Of a DNA stretch of 64,000 nucleotides, positions 24,872 through 34,261 are shown piece after piece; the stretch's first letter is position 1; each line of letters begins with the position of its first letter. The stretch comes from Sporolactobacillus sp. THM7-4 (GTDB lineage: Bacteria; Bacillota; Bacilli; Bacillales; Sporolactobacillaceae), in contig NZ_SEMD01000007.1 of the NCBI RefSeq assembly GCF_004153165.1, forward strand, positions 119,488 through 183,487. The letters are read 5' to 3'. The position numbers and the translations under genes were made by a program. Under the pieces are notes generated by a model that was given only the letters and a program-made list of their open reading frames with translations, had not been told where the DNA came from and did not search any database.

Positions 24872-26056
24872 ATGATTCCAGAAGAATATAAGAAAATGCT
24901 CGGTCACAAGTCAGTCATTCGGGAAATTGCTGAATTTGGGTCCGAACGGGCGAAAGAAATCGGTTACGGGAACGTGTTTGATTACAGTATCGGAAATCCG
25001 TCCGTACCGGTACCGCAGGCGTTTACCGATAAACTGGTGGAACTTGCAACGAGCAATAATCCCGTGGCTGTTCACGGATACAGCCCGAGCCTTGGCATAG
25101 AGTCGGTACGGGAGAAAGTGGCTCAGTCCCTGAAAAGGCGTTTCGGGCTGAATTACAAAAAAGAGCACATTTTTATGACTTCAGGCGCTGCCGGTGCGAT
25201 TGCCCATGCGCTGCGGGCCGTGACGACTCAAGGTGACGAGGTGCTCACCTTTGCACCTTACTTCCCTGAATACATTCCGTATGTCAACCAGACGGGCGCC
25301 GTTTTGAAGGTTGTTCCGGCAAACACTGCTGATTTTCAAATCAATTTTAATGAATTTGAAAAAATGCTGACGCCTGAAGTAACCGCGGTTTTGATCAATA
25401 CACCAAACAATCCATCCGGCATTGTTTATTCCACAGAAACAGTTAAAAAATTAGCCGGAATTTTACAGACTAAAGAAAAAGAATTCGGGCACGACATTTT
25501 CTTAATCTCGGATGAACCGTACAGGGAGATCGTATTTGAAGGTGTGGATGCACCGTACATCGCAAAATTTTATCCGAGAACGATAACCTGTTATTCATTC
25601 AGCAAATCTCTGTCACTCCCGGGCGAACGAATCGGTTATGTCGCCGTCAACCCGGAGTGCAAAGATGCCGAACTGATCATTAAAATGTGCGGCCAGATCT
25701 CACGGGGAATCGGTCATAATTGCCCGCCCTCGATTATTCAACTCGCCGTGGCGGAAGTGATCGACATGACGGCGGATCTGTCCGTCTACGAAACGAATAT
25801 GAACATTTTGTACGAAGAATTGACACGGCTTGGGTTCAGCTGCGTTAAGCCAGGAGGAACCTTTTACATGTTCCCGAAAGCTCTTGAAGACGACGCGGTC
25901 GCTTTCTGTAACCGGGCCATGAACTATGATTTATTACTCGTTCCGGCGGACAGCTTCGGCTGCCCGGGCTATTTCAGAATGGCTTACTGCATCCCGACGG
26001 AAAAAGTCAGACGCTCACTGGAAGCCTTCAGAAAACTGGCTGAGGAATATAAGTAA
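24872..26056 (+). CDS. Class I/II PLP-dependent aminotransferase
   Basis: This 394-residue fold-type I aminotransferase has the substrate/cofactor blocks DYSIGNPSVPVP, NTPNNPSGIVYS and ISDEPYREIVF. The PLP lysine is in YSFSKSLSLPGERIGYVA. It interconverts an amino acid and its 2-oxoacid; the specificity is not evident. GAGAGGAAG precedes ATG 24872. The hydroxyacid dehydrogenase immediately upstream acts on the same class of compounds, suggesting the two interconvert amino, oxo and hydroxy acids. Confidence 0.88.
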   Translation: MIPEEYKKMLGHKSVIREIAEFGSERAKEIGYGNVFDYSIGNPSVPVPQAFTDKLVELATSNNPVAVHGYSPSLGIESVREKVAQSLKRRFGLNYKKEHIFMTSGAAGAIAHALRAVTTQGDEVLTFAPYFPEYIPYVNQTGAVLKVVPANTADFQINFNEFEKMLTPEVTAVLINTPNNPSGIVYSTETVKKLAGILQTKEKEFGHDIFLISDEPYREIVFEGVDAPYIAKFYPRTITCYSFSKSLSLPGERIGYVAVNPECKDAELIIKMCGQISRGIGHNCPPSIIQLAVAEVIDMTADLSVYETNMNILYEELTRLGFSCVKPGGTFYMFPKALEDDAVAFCNRAMNYDLLLVPADSFGCPGYFRMAYCIPTEKVRRSLEAFRKLAEEYK

Positions 26057-26105
26057 TCGAAGCTCCGAAACCCGGGGCTTTAATAAAAGAAAGGCGTTGA
26101 TCCAG

Positions 26106-26534
26106 ATGGAGACGATTAAAGAATTAAGAAACAGGGAGGAATGGCTGAGCGCCTATCCGGTTTTGCATCAGCTTCGCACATGGCTTGATGAAGCGGCGTA
26201 TGTCGAATTGATTGATGAATCCAGCCGGACTGAAAACTATCATTTGTTCGCATTGATCTCAGATGGACGGATCGTTTCCGTTGTTGGTTTCATGCCGATG
26301 ACGACGTTGTACTATGGCCGGTTTGTCTGGGTATGCGATCTTGTGACCGATGAGTCGGAGCGATCAAAAGGGCACGGAAAGAAGCTGCTGGATTTTGTTC
26401 AGCAATGGGCTGCGACTCATCATTTTGCGGCTGTCGCCTTATCGAGTGGCCTGCAAAGAAAGGATGCGCATCGTTTCTATCAGGAGAAAATGGATTATGA
26501 TAAAGTCAGCTATGTATTTAAAAGACTTCTTTAA
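26106..26534 (+). CDS. GNAT-family N-acetyltransferase
   Basis: This 142-residue GNAT protein has the acetyl-CoA loop as VTDESERSKGHGKKLLDFV (R/Q-x-x-G-x-G/A pattern) and the later HRFYQEKMDY segment. It transfers acetyl from acetyl-CoA to an unknown amine. A start at 26106 follows AAAGGCG. The frame extends upstream into the aminotransferase gene but only as overlap. It is probably cotranscribed with the two genes before it, 50 bp apart. Confidence 0.82.
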   Translation: METIKELRNREEWLSAYPVLHQLRTWLDEAAYVELIDESSRTENYHLFALISDGRIVSVVGFMPMTTLYYGRFVWVCDLVTDESERSKGHGKKLLDFVQQWAATHHFAAVALSSGLQRKDAHRFYQEKMDYDKVSYVFKRLL

Positions 26535-27186
26535 GAGAAAGACGGTGGCATCTAATGGTGCGGCTTGTCTTTCGAATGGCATCTGTACCCGATGTGGAAA
26601 GTCTGCATCCCGAAGAAGATGAGGAATAATGAGTCATTCTTTATAATCTTAATTTCAGCATCTGAGTCAGAATTTTTTAAGCACTGTAGTTATAGGATAG
26701 TGAACCATGAGGTTTGCAATGATGATGTATGGATCCCATTTTTCATGGGATCTAATTTTTTTGGCGGGATATTGTCATTTTCGCAGCCGAAGGGGTTTGA
26801 TGCCGGCGTATCAGGAAGTCGGCAGCGGGTCGGATTCGCCAATGCGGCCAGCACTTTACCGGGCTGATCATCCGCAAGCATGATGCGCACTGCTTTGCAT
26901 GGCGTTTTAGCGTATGAAGCTGTTGAACTCATCCTTTTGTATTCTCTTCAAGAAATCCCGACCAGCGTCTTCAAATGCATGAAGACCGGCAAAACCTCTG
27001 TCAATCACACGCAGCCGGATTCCATCATCCTCCGCAGCCAGACTGAATGAGTCCGTTTTGAGTCCAGTGGCCGGTTCTTCTTCCGGAAATGAGCTGGCCC
27101 ATCAGCAGGCCATGTCGGAGAATCCATTTTATGGGTTTCCATATCGATGGATTGGTATAAACGGTACCCAAAAAAGGGATCATGGA
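26535..27186. other. Intergenic region with a hairpin and possible decayed coding sequence
   Basis: There is no intact gene. GATCCCAT/ATGGGATC with a T-run (about 26731-26762) looks like a plus-strand terminator. On the minus strand, about 26925-27130, a start-less frame includes LAAEDDGIRLRVIDRG and FLKRIQKDEFNSFIR. It reads as protein but is closed by stops on both sides, so it may be a gene remnant. Confidence 0.4.
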
Positions 27187-27507
27187 TTATGACAGACCGC
27201 GTCTGACTTTTAGATAAGCAATGATTTCTTTACGTTCATCATCCGTTAACGGTTGGTTATCGACGCATAATCGATAGTCTGCGTCATTCAAACGGTCAAG
27301 ATGAATGTCCATCGTATAGTGCCGGCCCACCAGTGTATCAAGGGAGATTTGATAAAAATCGGCTATTTTGATCAGCGCGTCAATCGGGGGCTGGCGGTAG
27401 CCGGTCTCGTAGCTGGCATAAGTACTCTTTGCGATACCTAAAAGATCAGCGATATTCTGGATCGTTAATTTCTTCTCTTTTCTTAACTGAATAAAACGAT
27501 TGAGCAA
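27187..27507 (-). CDS. XRE-family repressor, AnsR-like
   Basis: This 106-residue protein has an N-terminal helix-turn-helix: LTIQNIADLLGIAKSTYASYETGYRQPP at about residues 12-40. It is followed by a short charged tail. It is divergent from an L-asparaginase gene, as ansR is from ansAB in Bacillus subtilis, and the HTH sequence is similar. That suggests it represses the asparaginase gene. Start TTG 27507 lies nine bases after GGGAGG. An upstream in-frame TTG at 27516 directly abuts that site and is unlikely. Confidence 0.75.
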   Translation of the reverse strand: MLNRFIQLRKEKKLTIQNIADLLGIAKSTYASYETGYRQPPIDALIKIADFYQISLDTLVGRHYTMDIHLDRLNDADYRLCVDNQPLTDDERKEIIAYLKVRRGLS

Positions 27508-27568
27508 TCGAACCAACCTCCCTGTCTTATCATTTTAGCCTAAAGTACGCTTAAAGTGAACTTTTATA

Positions 27569-27596
27569 TTGAAAATCACTGGAAAACAGCTATAAT
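27569..27596 (+). promoter_or_regulatory. Promoter of the asparaginase gene
   Basis: TTGAAA (27569-27574) and TATAAT (27591-27596) are spaced 16 bp apart, 35 bp upstream of the ATG. AAAGTACGCTTAAAGTGAACTT just upstream contains repeated AAAGT half-motifs and could be the AnsR-like operator. Confidence 0.65.
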
Positions 27597-27630
27597 TCTA
27601 GTATAAAATACACGATTTGAGGATAATACA

Positions 27631-28620
27631 ATGAAAAAAATTTTAGTGCTTGCGACTGGAGGAACAATCGCCTCGACACAGCATCAGGACGGACTTGCTC
27701 CCGGTTTGAGTATCGATCAGCTCGCCCGTTATTTTAAACATAACAAGGACACATCTGTTGATTTCCAGGTGCTGATGAATAAGGACAGCACGAATATGCA
27801 GCCTGAAGACTGGCTGAGGATGGCCAGGGTGATTGATGGAAATCAGGACAAGTATGACAGTTTTATCATCACTCACGGAACCGATACTATGGCGTATACC
27901 GCTTCGGCACTTTCTTATCTGCTTCACGGGCTGAACAAGACGATTGTGATCACAGGCTCCCAGGTTCCTGTCAGTTTTAAACGGACAGATGCGAAGAAGA
28001 ACATTACAGATGCTCTGATTTATGCGCAAAAGGCCGATATTCCCGGTGTTTTTATCGTGTTTGACGGAAAGGCAATTCTGGGAACGCGTGCTATCAAAAT
28101 GCGAACAAAAAGCTATGACGCTTTTGAAAGCGTCAATTATCCGTACATTGCATCAATCGAGAATCAGGACATACGGATCAATTTTCAGCCGGAGCCGGAA
28201 ACTTTATCCCTGCCGAGACACATTGGCATTTGTCCGGATGTTTTCCTGCTTAAGGTATTTCCGGGCCTTTCTCCCGCTTTTTTTGATTTTATTAAGGATC
28301 ATACAAAAGGACTGATTATTGAAAGCTTCGGAAACGGGGGCCTGCCTTTTGAGAAAAGAGATCTCGTATCAGGGGTAAAAAAGCTGGTGCAGAAAGGTTT
28401 ACCTGTAATTATTACCACACAGTGTCTTGAAGAGGGGCAGAACATGGATCTGTATGAGGTTGGGAAACGTGTCGTCGATGCCGGGGGGATTACAGCGGGT
28501 GACATGAACACAGAAGCCATTGTTACGAAACTCATGTGGGTCCTTTCCCAGACCTCGGATCCGGAAGTCATTAAGCGGATGATACAGACACCACTGGCTT
28601 ACGACCTGGACTATATTTAA
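27631..28620 (+). CDS. ansA: Type I L-asparaginase
   Basis: This 329-residue amidohydrolase converts L-asparagine to aspartate and ammonia. The first catalytic threonine is in LATGGTIAST and the second in ITHGTDTMAYTA. The lysine lies in FKRTDAKKNITDAL. Its length matches cytosolic type I enzymes, and no signal peptide is visible. GAGGATAAT precedes ATG 27631. It is divergent from the AnsR-like regulator and 21 bp ahead of a YitT membrane protein, instead of the ansB found in Bacillus subtilis. Confidence 0.9.
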   Translation: MKKILVLATGGTIASTQHQDGLAPGLSIDQLARYFKHNKDTSVDFQVLMNKDSTNMQPEDWLRMARVIDGNQDKYDSFIITHGTDTMAYTASALSYLLHGLNKTIVITGSQVPVSFKRTDAKKNITDALIYAQKADIPGVFIVFDGKAILGTRAIKMRTKSYDAFESVNYPYIASIENQDIRINFQPEPETLSLPRHIGICPDVFLLKVFPGLSPAFFDFIKDHTKGLIIESFGNGGLPFEKRDLVSGVKKLVQKGLPVIITTQCLEEGQNMDLYEVGKRVVDAGGITAGDMNTEAIVTKLMWVLSQTSDPEVIKRMIQTPLAYDLDYI

Positions 28621-28641
28621 TTTTTATGAAAGAGGGAGAGA

Positions 28642-29499
28642 ATGATTAAATCCGTTTTTCTTACGATCCTGACCGTGATCATCGGATCGATTTTATACGG
28701 GATTGGTATCAATTGGTTCCTGATTCCCGCAAATGTGTACGCGAGCGGCTTCGGAGGCCTGTCCCAGCTGATCGCAACGATGACTCATCACGTTTATCCG
28801 TTATTATCTATTTCTAATATGGTTGGTATTCTTTATTTTCTGTTTAATATTCCGGTGCTCGTTCTTGCCTGGTTCGCCCTGGGAAGAAAGTTTGTCAGCT
28901 ATACGATTCTGAGCGTCATCTCATGCTCGATGGCACTACATTTGATACCCGATATCGATTTTTCATCCAATGTTTTGTTAAATGCGATTTTCGGCGGGAT
29001 CTTCTGCGCGGCAGGGGTATCGCTTACGCTGCGGTCCGGGGCTTCGACAGGCGGCCTCGACGTGATTTCATTAGTCTTAATCCGAAAAACGAATTTTTCG
29101 TTCGGCCGGGTCAGCTTAAGCTTCAACGCGATGATCACAGTGATTGCCGGGATTCTCTTTGGAGTGGAAAAGTCACTCTATACGCTGATTAGCTTATATA
29201 CCAATGCCAGGGTCGTTGACACGATCTACACAGGAAAATTCAAAATACAATTAACGATGATCATAGACAGGAGCAAATTCGATGCAGTCAGGGATCTGAT
29301 CCTGAACCATACAAAACATGGTCTGACATACACCGAAGCTAAAGGCGGCTATACGGATAATGAAAAACAAATTATTTATACGGTGATCACCCGTGACGAA
29401 CTCCAGTCTCTCGTATCGCTTGTTCATCAGGTCGATCCTTCGTCGTTTATCACGATCCAGGACGTGGGCGAAGTCAAAGGAAAATTTATTATGAAATAG
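28642..29499 (+). CDS. YitT family membrane protein
   Basis: This 285-residue protein has five or six N-terminal membrane helices. Typical YitT features are NWFLIPANVYASGFGGLSQL, LTLRSGASTGGLDVISL and a C-terminal cytosolic DUF2179 domain from about residue 200 (LTYTEAKGGYT, VITRDELQSLVSLVHQVDP). The family function is not established. GAGGGAGAG precedes ATG 28642. Its tight spacing after the asparaginase gene suggests cotranscription. Confidence 0.88.
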   Translation: MIKSVFLTILTVIIGSILYGIGINWFLIPANVYASGFGGLSQLIATMTHHVYPLLSISNMVGILYFLFNIPVLVLAWFALGRKFVSYTILSVISCSMALHLIPDIDFSSNVLLNAIFGGIFCAAGVSLTLRSGASTGGLDVISLVLIRKTNFSFGRVSLSFNAMITVIAGILFGVEKSLYTLISLYTNARVVDTIYTGKFKIQLTMIIDRSKFDAVRDLILNHTKHGLTYTEAKGGYTDNEKQIIYTVITRDELQSLVSLVHQVDPSSFITIQDVGEVKGKFIMK

Positions 29500-29651
29500 T
29501 CTTTTAAAGCACCGTTTTGTTTATTTGCCAGTTTTCTGACTGGGATTTTAGTCGATTTCACTTCGAGCGGACTCACGAACATCAGCAGCTCGAGTGAGGC
29601 AAGCACAGCAGCACGGCACTGTATGCCGGCTATTTCGGGCAGGGCGCCATT

Positions 29652-29698
29652 ATAAAAAAGATCCGCTTCAGCCAGTATTAAGGCATGATGCGGATCTT
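29652..29698 (-). terminator. Terminator of the aldo/keto reductase gene
   Basis: On the minus strand AAGATCCGC pairs with GCGGATCTT, followed by TTTTTA. It lies about 110 bp beyond the reductase stop. The remaining gap back to the YitT gene shows no coding potential. Confidence 0.7.
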
Positions 29699-29806
29699 CA
29701 GGTATTCAGCGGAATAAATGCAATTTTTTCTATTTGATACGTTTTCTCCGGTACCGGTTTCCGGCAGAATATCTGTTCCAGCCGGTTTCATATGACTCTT
29801 TTTTTA

Positions 29807-30736
29807 TTAAGGAAGCTTGTTCCCCGCTGCAAGATAAATTTCGTACCATTCCTGGCGGGTAAGCTTAATATCGGCGCCTGCCGCTGATTCGGCAACACGC
29901 TTCATGTTTGTTGTTCCAAGAATGACCTGCATATCGGCCGGATGGCGCAGAATCCAGGCAACGGCGATCGCGTTATTGGTGACGTGATATTTGCCTGCAA
30001 TCTCGTTAATCTTTTCATTCAGTTTCGGGAATTTAGGGTTGTCCAGGAAGACGCCCTCGAAGAACCCATACTGGAACGGCGACCAGGCTTGAATCGTGAC
30101 ATCGTTCAGCCGGCAGTAATCAAGAATGCCGCCGTCGCGGACGGTCGCCCCGTCAAATGTCGTATTGACATTAATTCCCTCATCGACCATGCTCGTTGCC
30201 ATAATGCTGAACTGCAGCTGATTGGCTTCGAGCGGCTGGCGGACCGACTTTTTCAGCAATTCCATTTGTACCGGATTCTGGTTGCTGACACCGAAGTGCA
30301 GCACCTTGCCGGCAGTGTGCAGCTCATCAAAAACTTCGGCCACTTCTTCCGGTTCCATCAGGGCATCCGGACGGTGGAGCAGAAGATAATCGAGATGATC
30401 GGTCTGAAGCCGCTTCAAACTGGCATTGACTGTTTCAAGCAAGTGCTCCTTTGAAAAATCATAGTAGGTGTAATCATCACCATGCACAATGCCGCATTTC
30501 GTCTGAAGTGTGATCTTGTCTCTTAAATCAGGACGTTTCGCAAGCACCTTGCCAAAAAGAGCTTCACAGGTGCCGTCACTGTAAATATCGGCGTGATCAA
30601 AAAAAGTAATTCCATTTTCCAGATCGGTCTCGATCAGCCGTTCGACGGCGTCCTCAGACATTTCCGAGATCCGCATGCAGCCCTGAACAACCGCTGACAC
30701 TTGATTCTTTTCAGGTCCAATCGTCCTTTGTATCAT
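29807..30736 (-). CDS. Aldo/keto reductase
   Basis: This 309-residue TIM-barrel oxidoreductase reduces carbonyls with NADPH. The catalytic tetrad is visible as Asp and Tyr in FFDHADIYSDG, Lys in TLQTKCGI and His in DYLLLHRPD. The coenzyme segment is VILGTTNMKRVAE. It is closest in layout to the YdhF-type group. ATG 30736 follows GGAGGGG; five further codons upstream are possible. GGAAACGTTTTC immediately upstream resembles a catabolite-response element. Confidence 0.87.
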   Translation of the reverse strand: MIQRTIGPEKNQVSAVVQGCMRISEMSEDAVERLIETDLENGITFFDHADIYSDGTCEALFGKVLAKRPDLRDKITLQTKCGIVHGDDYTYYDFSKEHLLETVNASLKRLQTDHLDYLLLHRPDALMEPEEVAEVFDELHTAGKVLHFGVSNQNPVQMELLKKSVRQPLEANQLQFSIMATSMVDEGINVNTTFDGATVRDGGILDYCRLNDVTIQAWSPFQYGFFEGVFLDNPKFPKLNEKINEIAGKYHVTNNAIAVAWILRHPADMQVILGTTNMKRVAESAAGADIKLTRQEWYEIYLAAGNKLP

Positions 30737-30751
30737 AAATATCCCCTCCAT

Positions 30752-30767
30752 TAGAAAACGTTTCCTT
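30752..30767 (-). promoter_or_regulatory. cre-like palindrome upstream of the aldo/keto reductase
   Basis: GGAAACGTTTTC matches most of the CcpA site pattern TGNAANCGNNNNCA. It lies between promoter and ribosome site, where CcpA binding would repress. Confidence 0.4.
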
Positions 30768-30863
30768 CTCCATCATAAAACTCAGAGCAATCTTTATAAA
30801 GATATTTGATTCGGCAACGCTTACAATCACATGAAAAGTTTGAATAAATGATGAACAACAGAT

Positions 30864-31045
30864 ATTTTGTTCGACTTTGGAGCGGTTTTGCTCTTGTCCG
30901 ATTTTTTGCTCGACTTTTTGGGCTTTTTGCCCGACTTTGGAGCGGTTTTGCTCTTCTCCGATTTTTTGCTCGACTTTAATGAGTTTTTGCTCGACTTTTC
31001 AGGCTTTTTGCTCGACTTTTCAGGTTTTTTGCCCGACTTCGGATT
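30864..31045 (-). repeat. Array A3: inverted family A repeats, 21-bp period
   Basis: On the minus strand about eight units carry GTCGAGCAAAA or GTCGGGCAAAA followed by AGCCTGAAAA, ACTCATTAAA or AAATCGGAGA. The composite GAGCAAAACCGCTCC seen in array A1 recurs twice. The plus-strand frame through it (DFLLDFSGF repeats) has no ribosome site and is not treated as a gene. Confidence 0.88.
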
Positions 31046-31053
31046 TTAACGTT

Positions 31054-31365
31054 TTATCGGAGTACGAGAAACGCAATGAAAACAAACAGCAGCCAATAAG
31101 GAAACCAAAGTGTGGAATAGAGGGAAAAGATCAGCGTAGATCTCCAGTCACGCGGTTGGTTCCTTGCCATGCTGAACATAAAATACATATAAATAACGGC
31201 GGATAGTACAGCTGCGACGATGAATACATTTGAGATCGCCTGAACCGAAATGTGCATAACGGCGGCCGCCTGAACGGGCCGGAATATCATGAAAGTGAAC
31301 GTGAACAAAAGAAACCCATACAGACAACCGAACAGGTTGAACTTCAGTAGAGTTCTCCAGCGCAT
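31054..31365 (-). CDS. Small membrane protein, function unknown
   Basis: This 103-residue protein has three hydrophobic segments: about residues 8-30 (FNLFGCLYGFLLFTFTFMIF), 42-66 and 80-102. It ends almost entirely in apolar residues. GAGGAGA lies ten bases before ATG 31365. No family is recognised. It is followed directly by repeat array A3 and then the aldo/keto reductase on the same strand. Confidence 0.6.
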   Translation of the reverse strand: MRWRTLLKFNLFGCLYGFLLFTFTFMIFRPVQAAAVMHISVQAISNVFIVAAVLSAVIYMYFMFSMARNQPRDWRSTLIFSLYSTLWFPYWLLFVFIAFLVLR

Positions 31366-31788
31366 GTTTCATCAGTCTCCTCGACGAAATTTGATTAACC
31401 AGCCTGTAAAACATCTTAAGTCACGATCATTGTCTGTTTCAGTTTTCCCTTTCTCCTAAATTATAGACTTTGTGGTAAAACTGAAGGGTTTCAATGAGAA
31501 GCTATAATGACAGGTCATGTCCGTACATCAAACTCCCTGTCGACGGATATGTAAGTGGCTTATCAAAATCTGTAAAAACGGAGACAATGTGTGCGAATGG
31601 GTGATCCCCACAAAAAACTGAACACGCTGAATCCGAAATCAGAGACAGGCGCAGAGCGAACTTTTAGCCTCTCACTCATGGTGAATCCGCTCACAACATA
31701 TATGTTGTCATGTAAGATTTCTGACCACAAACATTTGAATCGATCTAAACGACGCCATGTCTTATTTTTTATCGATCTAATGATAAAA
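31366..31788. other. Intergenic region without visible genes
   Basis: About 420 bp lie upstream of the small membrane protein and beyond the 3' end of the aldolase. Frames present overlap the aldolase or lack ribosome sites. I see no repeat or hairpin worth naming. Confidence 0.5.
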
Positions 31789-32499
31789 TCAAATGTCAAT
31801 GAATGCTTTTCCAGTCGATTCCATTTGTTTCTTAAATTCTGAGATAATTTGAATACTTGCACTGCAGCCAATTCGTTCGGCCCCATTTTTTATCATTTTA
31901 ATAAAAGTCTGTGCGTCGCGTATTCCCCCGGCTGCCTTTACTTTAACTGCCGATCCAACTGTTTGTTTCATGAGACGAACATCCTCAAATGTCGCACCGC
32001 CTGGACCGAAACCCGTGGAAGTTTTAATGAAATCCGGTCTCACGTCCTTAGCAATTTCTGCTAATTTAATAATTTCGTTTGCCGATAAATAAGCGTTTTC
32101 AAAAATGACTTTAGAGATAGCTTGATGAGCGCGGCAAAGCTGCACAATTTGTGACATTTCACTTCTGATATAATCGTAGTTTTTATTCTTTATTTCTGAA
32201 ATATTAATGACATAATCAATTTCATCAGCTCCATGATCAAGTGCGTCCTTAGTTTCAGTCAGCTTAGCTGCAATAGTTGTTTGCCCAAGCGGAAAGCTGA
32301 TTGCTGCCCCAACATGAATGTCTGTACCCTTAAGGAGGGATGCACAAAGCGCTGTTTGGACTTGATTAATGGCAACCATCCTGAAGTGATATGTTTTAGC
32401 TTCTTCGCACAATTTCTCCATGTCTTCTTTAGAAGCATCAGGTCTTAAATTCGTATGATCAATCAAACGGCATAAATCATCAATTGTATATTGGGTCAT
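31789..32499 (-). CDS. deoC: Deoxyribose-phosphate aldolase
   Basis: This 236-residue class I aldolase splits 2-deoxyribose 5-phosphate into glyceraldehyde 3-phosphate and acetaldehyde. [11 protein letters not shown] opens the barrel. The Schiff-base lysine is in [15 protein letters not shown], and the second lysine in [14 protein letters not shown] 32499 follows GGAGG; further in-frame ATGs upstream (32526, 32514) lack a site. It stands alone, without the usual deoxyribonucleoside genes. Confidence 0.92.
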   Translation of the reverse strand: MTQYTIDDLCRLIDHTNLRPDASKEDMEKLCEEAKTYHFRMVAINQVQTALCASLLKGTDIHVGAAISFPLGQTTIAAKLTETKDALDHGADEIDYVINISEIKNKNYDYIRSEMSQIVQLCRAHQAISKVIFENAYLSANEIIKLAEIAKDVRPDFIKTSTGFGPGGATFEDVRLMKQTVGSAVKVKAAGGIRDAQTFIKMIKNGAERIGCSASIQIISEFKKQMESTGKAFIDI

Positions 32500-33045
32500 C
32501 TTCAAAGCCTCCATATAGGTCATCACATAAAATGTAAATCGTGTTAATTAATAAGTCAATCCTGAATTATTCAGGCCTCAGTCATAGTTGTCATTCAGGT
32601 TTATTATTCGGTATTTGTTATTGATTCATCAAGGTGTGTCCGGTAATCTGAATCTTCTATCTAATACAGGAACGGTCAAGTCCAAATTTTGTGTTATTTA
32701 ATCTCTGCTAAAATAATGTTCAGGAATTAACTGTAACTGGCGATATTTGCTTTCCACTTCGCATTCTTCTGATCCTTAGCCCGCCAGATCCAGTACTCGT
32801 TCATCCCGCCAATAGCGGGCCTGACGGAATCATTATTAAGGTGTTTCACATGAGTCGTCCGAATATAGCAGCGACAGGCCTCCGGTAGCGGCAGAACAGC
32901 CTTGAAGTCCAGAAAGGCTTCTTCCACCTTTCTGGCAACCTCAGACTCCTCTGGAAATGCACCCGGAATTTTTTTGTGAGAATCCCATGCAAATGTTGCA
33001 TGAATTTCTGCTATAATAAAGTACATGGGTCAGGGAGGAATATTG
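32500..33045. other. Intergenic region with a doubtful reverse frame
   Basis: A minus-strand frame at 32727-33026 encodes 99 residues (ending NAKWKANIASYS). It has no ribosome site and overlaps the promoter of the LacI-type gene (TATAAT at 33012-33017). I regard it as a remnant or chance. Nothing else is visible. Confidence 0.4.
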
Positions 33046-34029
33046 ATGGTAACCATTAGGGATGTGGCAATACGTGCTGGTGTATCTGCATCGACGGCAT
33101 CACGCGCTTTAAGGAATAGTTCACTAATCAGCCCGGAAACGCGAAAAAAGGTGCAACTTGTTGCAAAAAAAATAAACTATGTTCCAAATTTTAATGCACA
33201 TAATCTAGCAACCAACGCCAATAATTCTGTCGGTATTGTTTTCCCGGTGAATAAGGATGATTTGTACCAGAACCCCTTTTATACTGAACTAATTGAAGGT
33301 ATTAATCAGGAACTATTCCCAAAGCATCTTTTTATGACATTGGCTTTAGGTGGTACCGTAAAAGAATTGAAGCAAACGATCAAAATAATGATTGAAAATA
33401 GTAAAATTGAGCAATTTATTTTGTTGTATTCTATAAAAAATGATCCTATTTTGAAATATTTACAGCAACGAAAAGCAAGGTATGCCGTCATTGGGAAGCC
33501 TTATACTAACGCCAATAGCGTTCCCTATGTCGACAATGACAATGTCAATGCCGGATTAGATGCAACGGAATATTTGATAAGCAAAGGACATCGTCAGTTA
33601 GGCTATGCATTTACTAACAGATACCAACTGGTGCAAACAGACCGAATGCTTGGCTTTCATGAAGCCATTCGTCGTAATGACTCTTATGGTTATATTCTGG
33701 AACTGAGCATTGAACGTTTTGATGCTGCCATTGAGGAATATTTGAATCGCTATCCTGAGATTTCTGCTATATTGGCGAGTGATGATATTTTAGCCTTTCA
33801 AATCCAAAAAGCTGTACAGCGAATTGTTCCCGAAAGGCAGATTGAGTTGATGGGTTTCAATGATTCTTTATTCGCTAAATTTGCTGAACCAAAAATCAGC
33901 ACCGTGCAAATTTATCCGAAGCGACTTGGCAAGGCAGCCGCAAAGTTGATTATTCAGCAACTCGAGCAGGATTCAGATGAACCTGTCGAAAAAACGATTG
34001 TACCCTATAAAATCATCGAACAAAATTAA
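33046..34029 (+). CDS. malR: LacI-family regulator of maltose utilisation
   Basis: This 327-residue LacI/GalR repressor has an N-terminal HTH and hinge: TIRDVAIRAGVSASTASRAL, then NYVPNFNAHNLATN. The effector domain contains NSVGIVFPVNKD and ILASDDILAFQ. It is followed by the maltose permease and phosphorylase genes, whose promoters carry LacI-type palindromes, so control of these by maltose is inferred. ATG 33046 follows GGGAGGA; a start 21 bp upstream is possible but lies within the site. Confidence 0.82.
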   Translation: MVTIRDVAIRAGVSASTASRALRNSSLISPETRKKVQLVAKKINYVPNFNAHNLATNANNSVGIVFPVNKDDLYQNPFYTELIEGINQELFPKHLFMTLALGGTVKELKQTIKIMIENSKIEQFILLYSIKNDPILKYLQQRKARYAVIGKPYTNANSVPYVDNDNVNAGLDATEYLISKGHRQLGYAFTNRYQLVQTDRMLGFHEAIRRNDSYGYILELSIERFDAAIEEYLNRYPEISAILASDDILAFQIQKAVQRIVPERQIELMGFNDSLFAKFAEPKISTVQIYPKRLGKAAAKLIIQQLEQDSDEPVEKTIVPYKIIEQN

Positions 34030-34155
34030 ATCAAGCGTATATGTCGCGCTCGTCGTGCAGTTATTTTGTTTAAACCGTAAAGTAGCTGCTTTTTTTGTTT
34101 GCTTTTTAATACAATCGATTATTTCTTTGTAAATAAACTTTCAAATCTTTCTTTT

Positions 34156-34193
34156 TGCAAACGGTTGCATTATTTTGTAAGCCATTACATAAT
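34156..34193 (+). promoter_or_regulatory. Maltose permease promoter with LacI-type operator
   Basis: TGCAAACGGTTGCA (34156-34169) is a near-perfect palindrome of the LacI class. It overlaps a -35 TTGCAT (34165-34170), which is 17 bp from a -10 CATAAT (34188-34193). An AAAACGTTT element at about 34226 could be a second, CcpA-type site. Confidence 0.7.
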
Positions 34194-34261
34194 AGATTAT
34201 GCAAGTTAAAAACTTTATTATTTTTAAAACGTTTATTCGATAATGGAGAGGAGAAAAAATT

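Noticed and set aside
30867-31049. Phe/Leu/Asp-rich repeat protein
   Set aside because: It is the reverse reading of repeat array A3 with no ribosome site.
32727-33026. 99-residue minus-strand protein
   Set aside because: It has no ribosome site, overlaps the promoter of the LacI-type gene, and shows no recognisable family.
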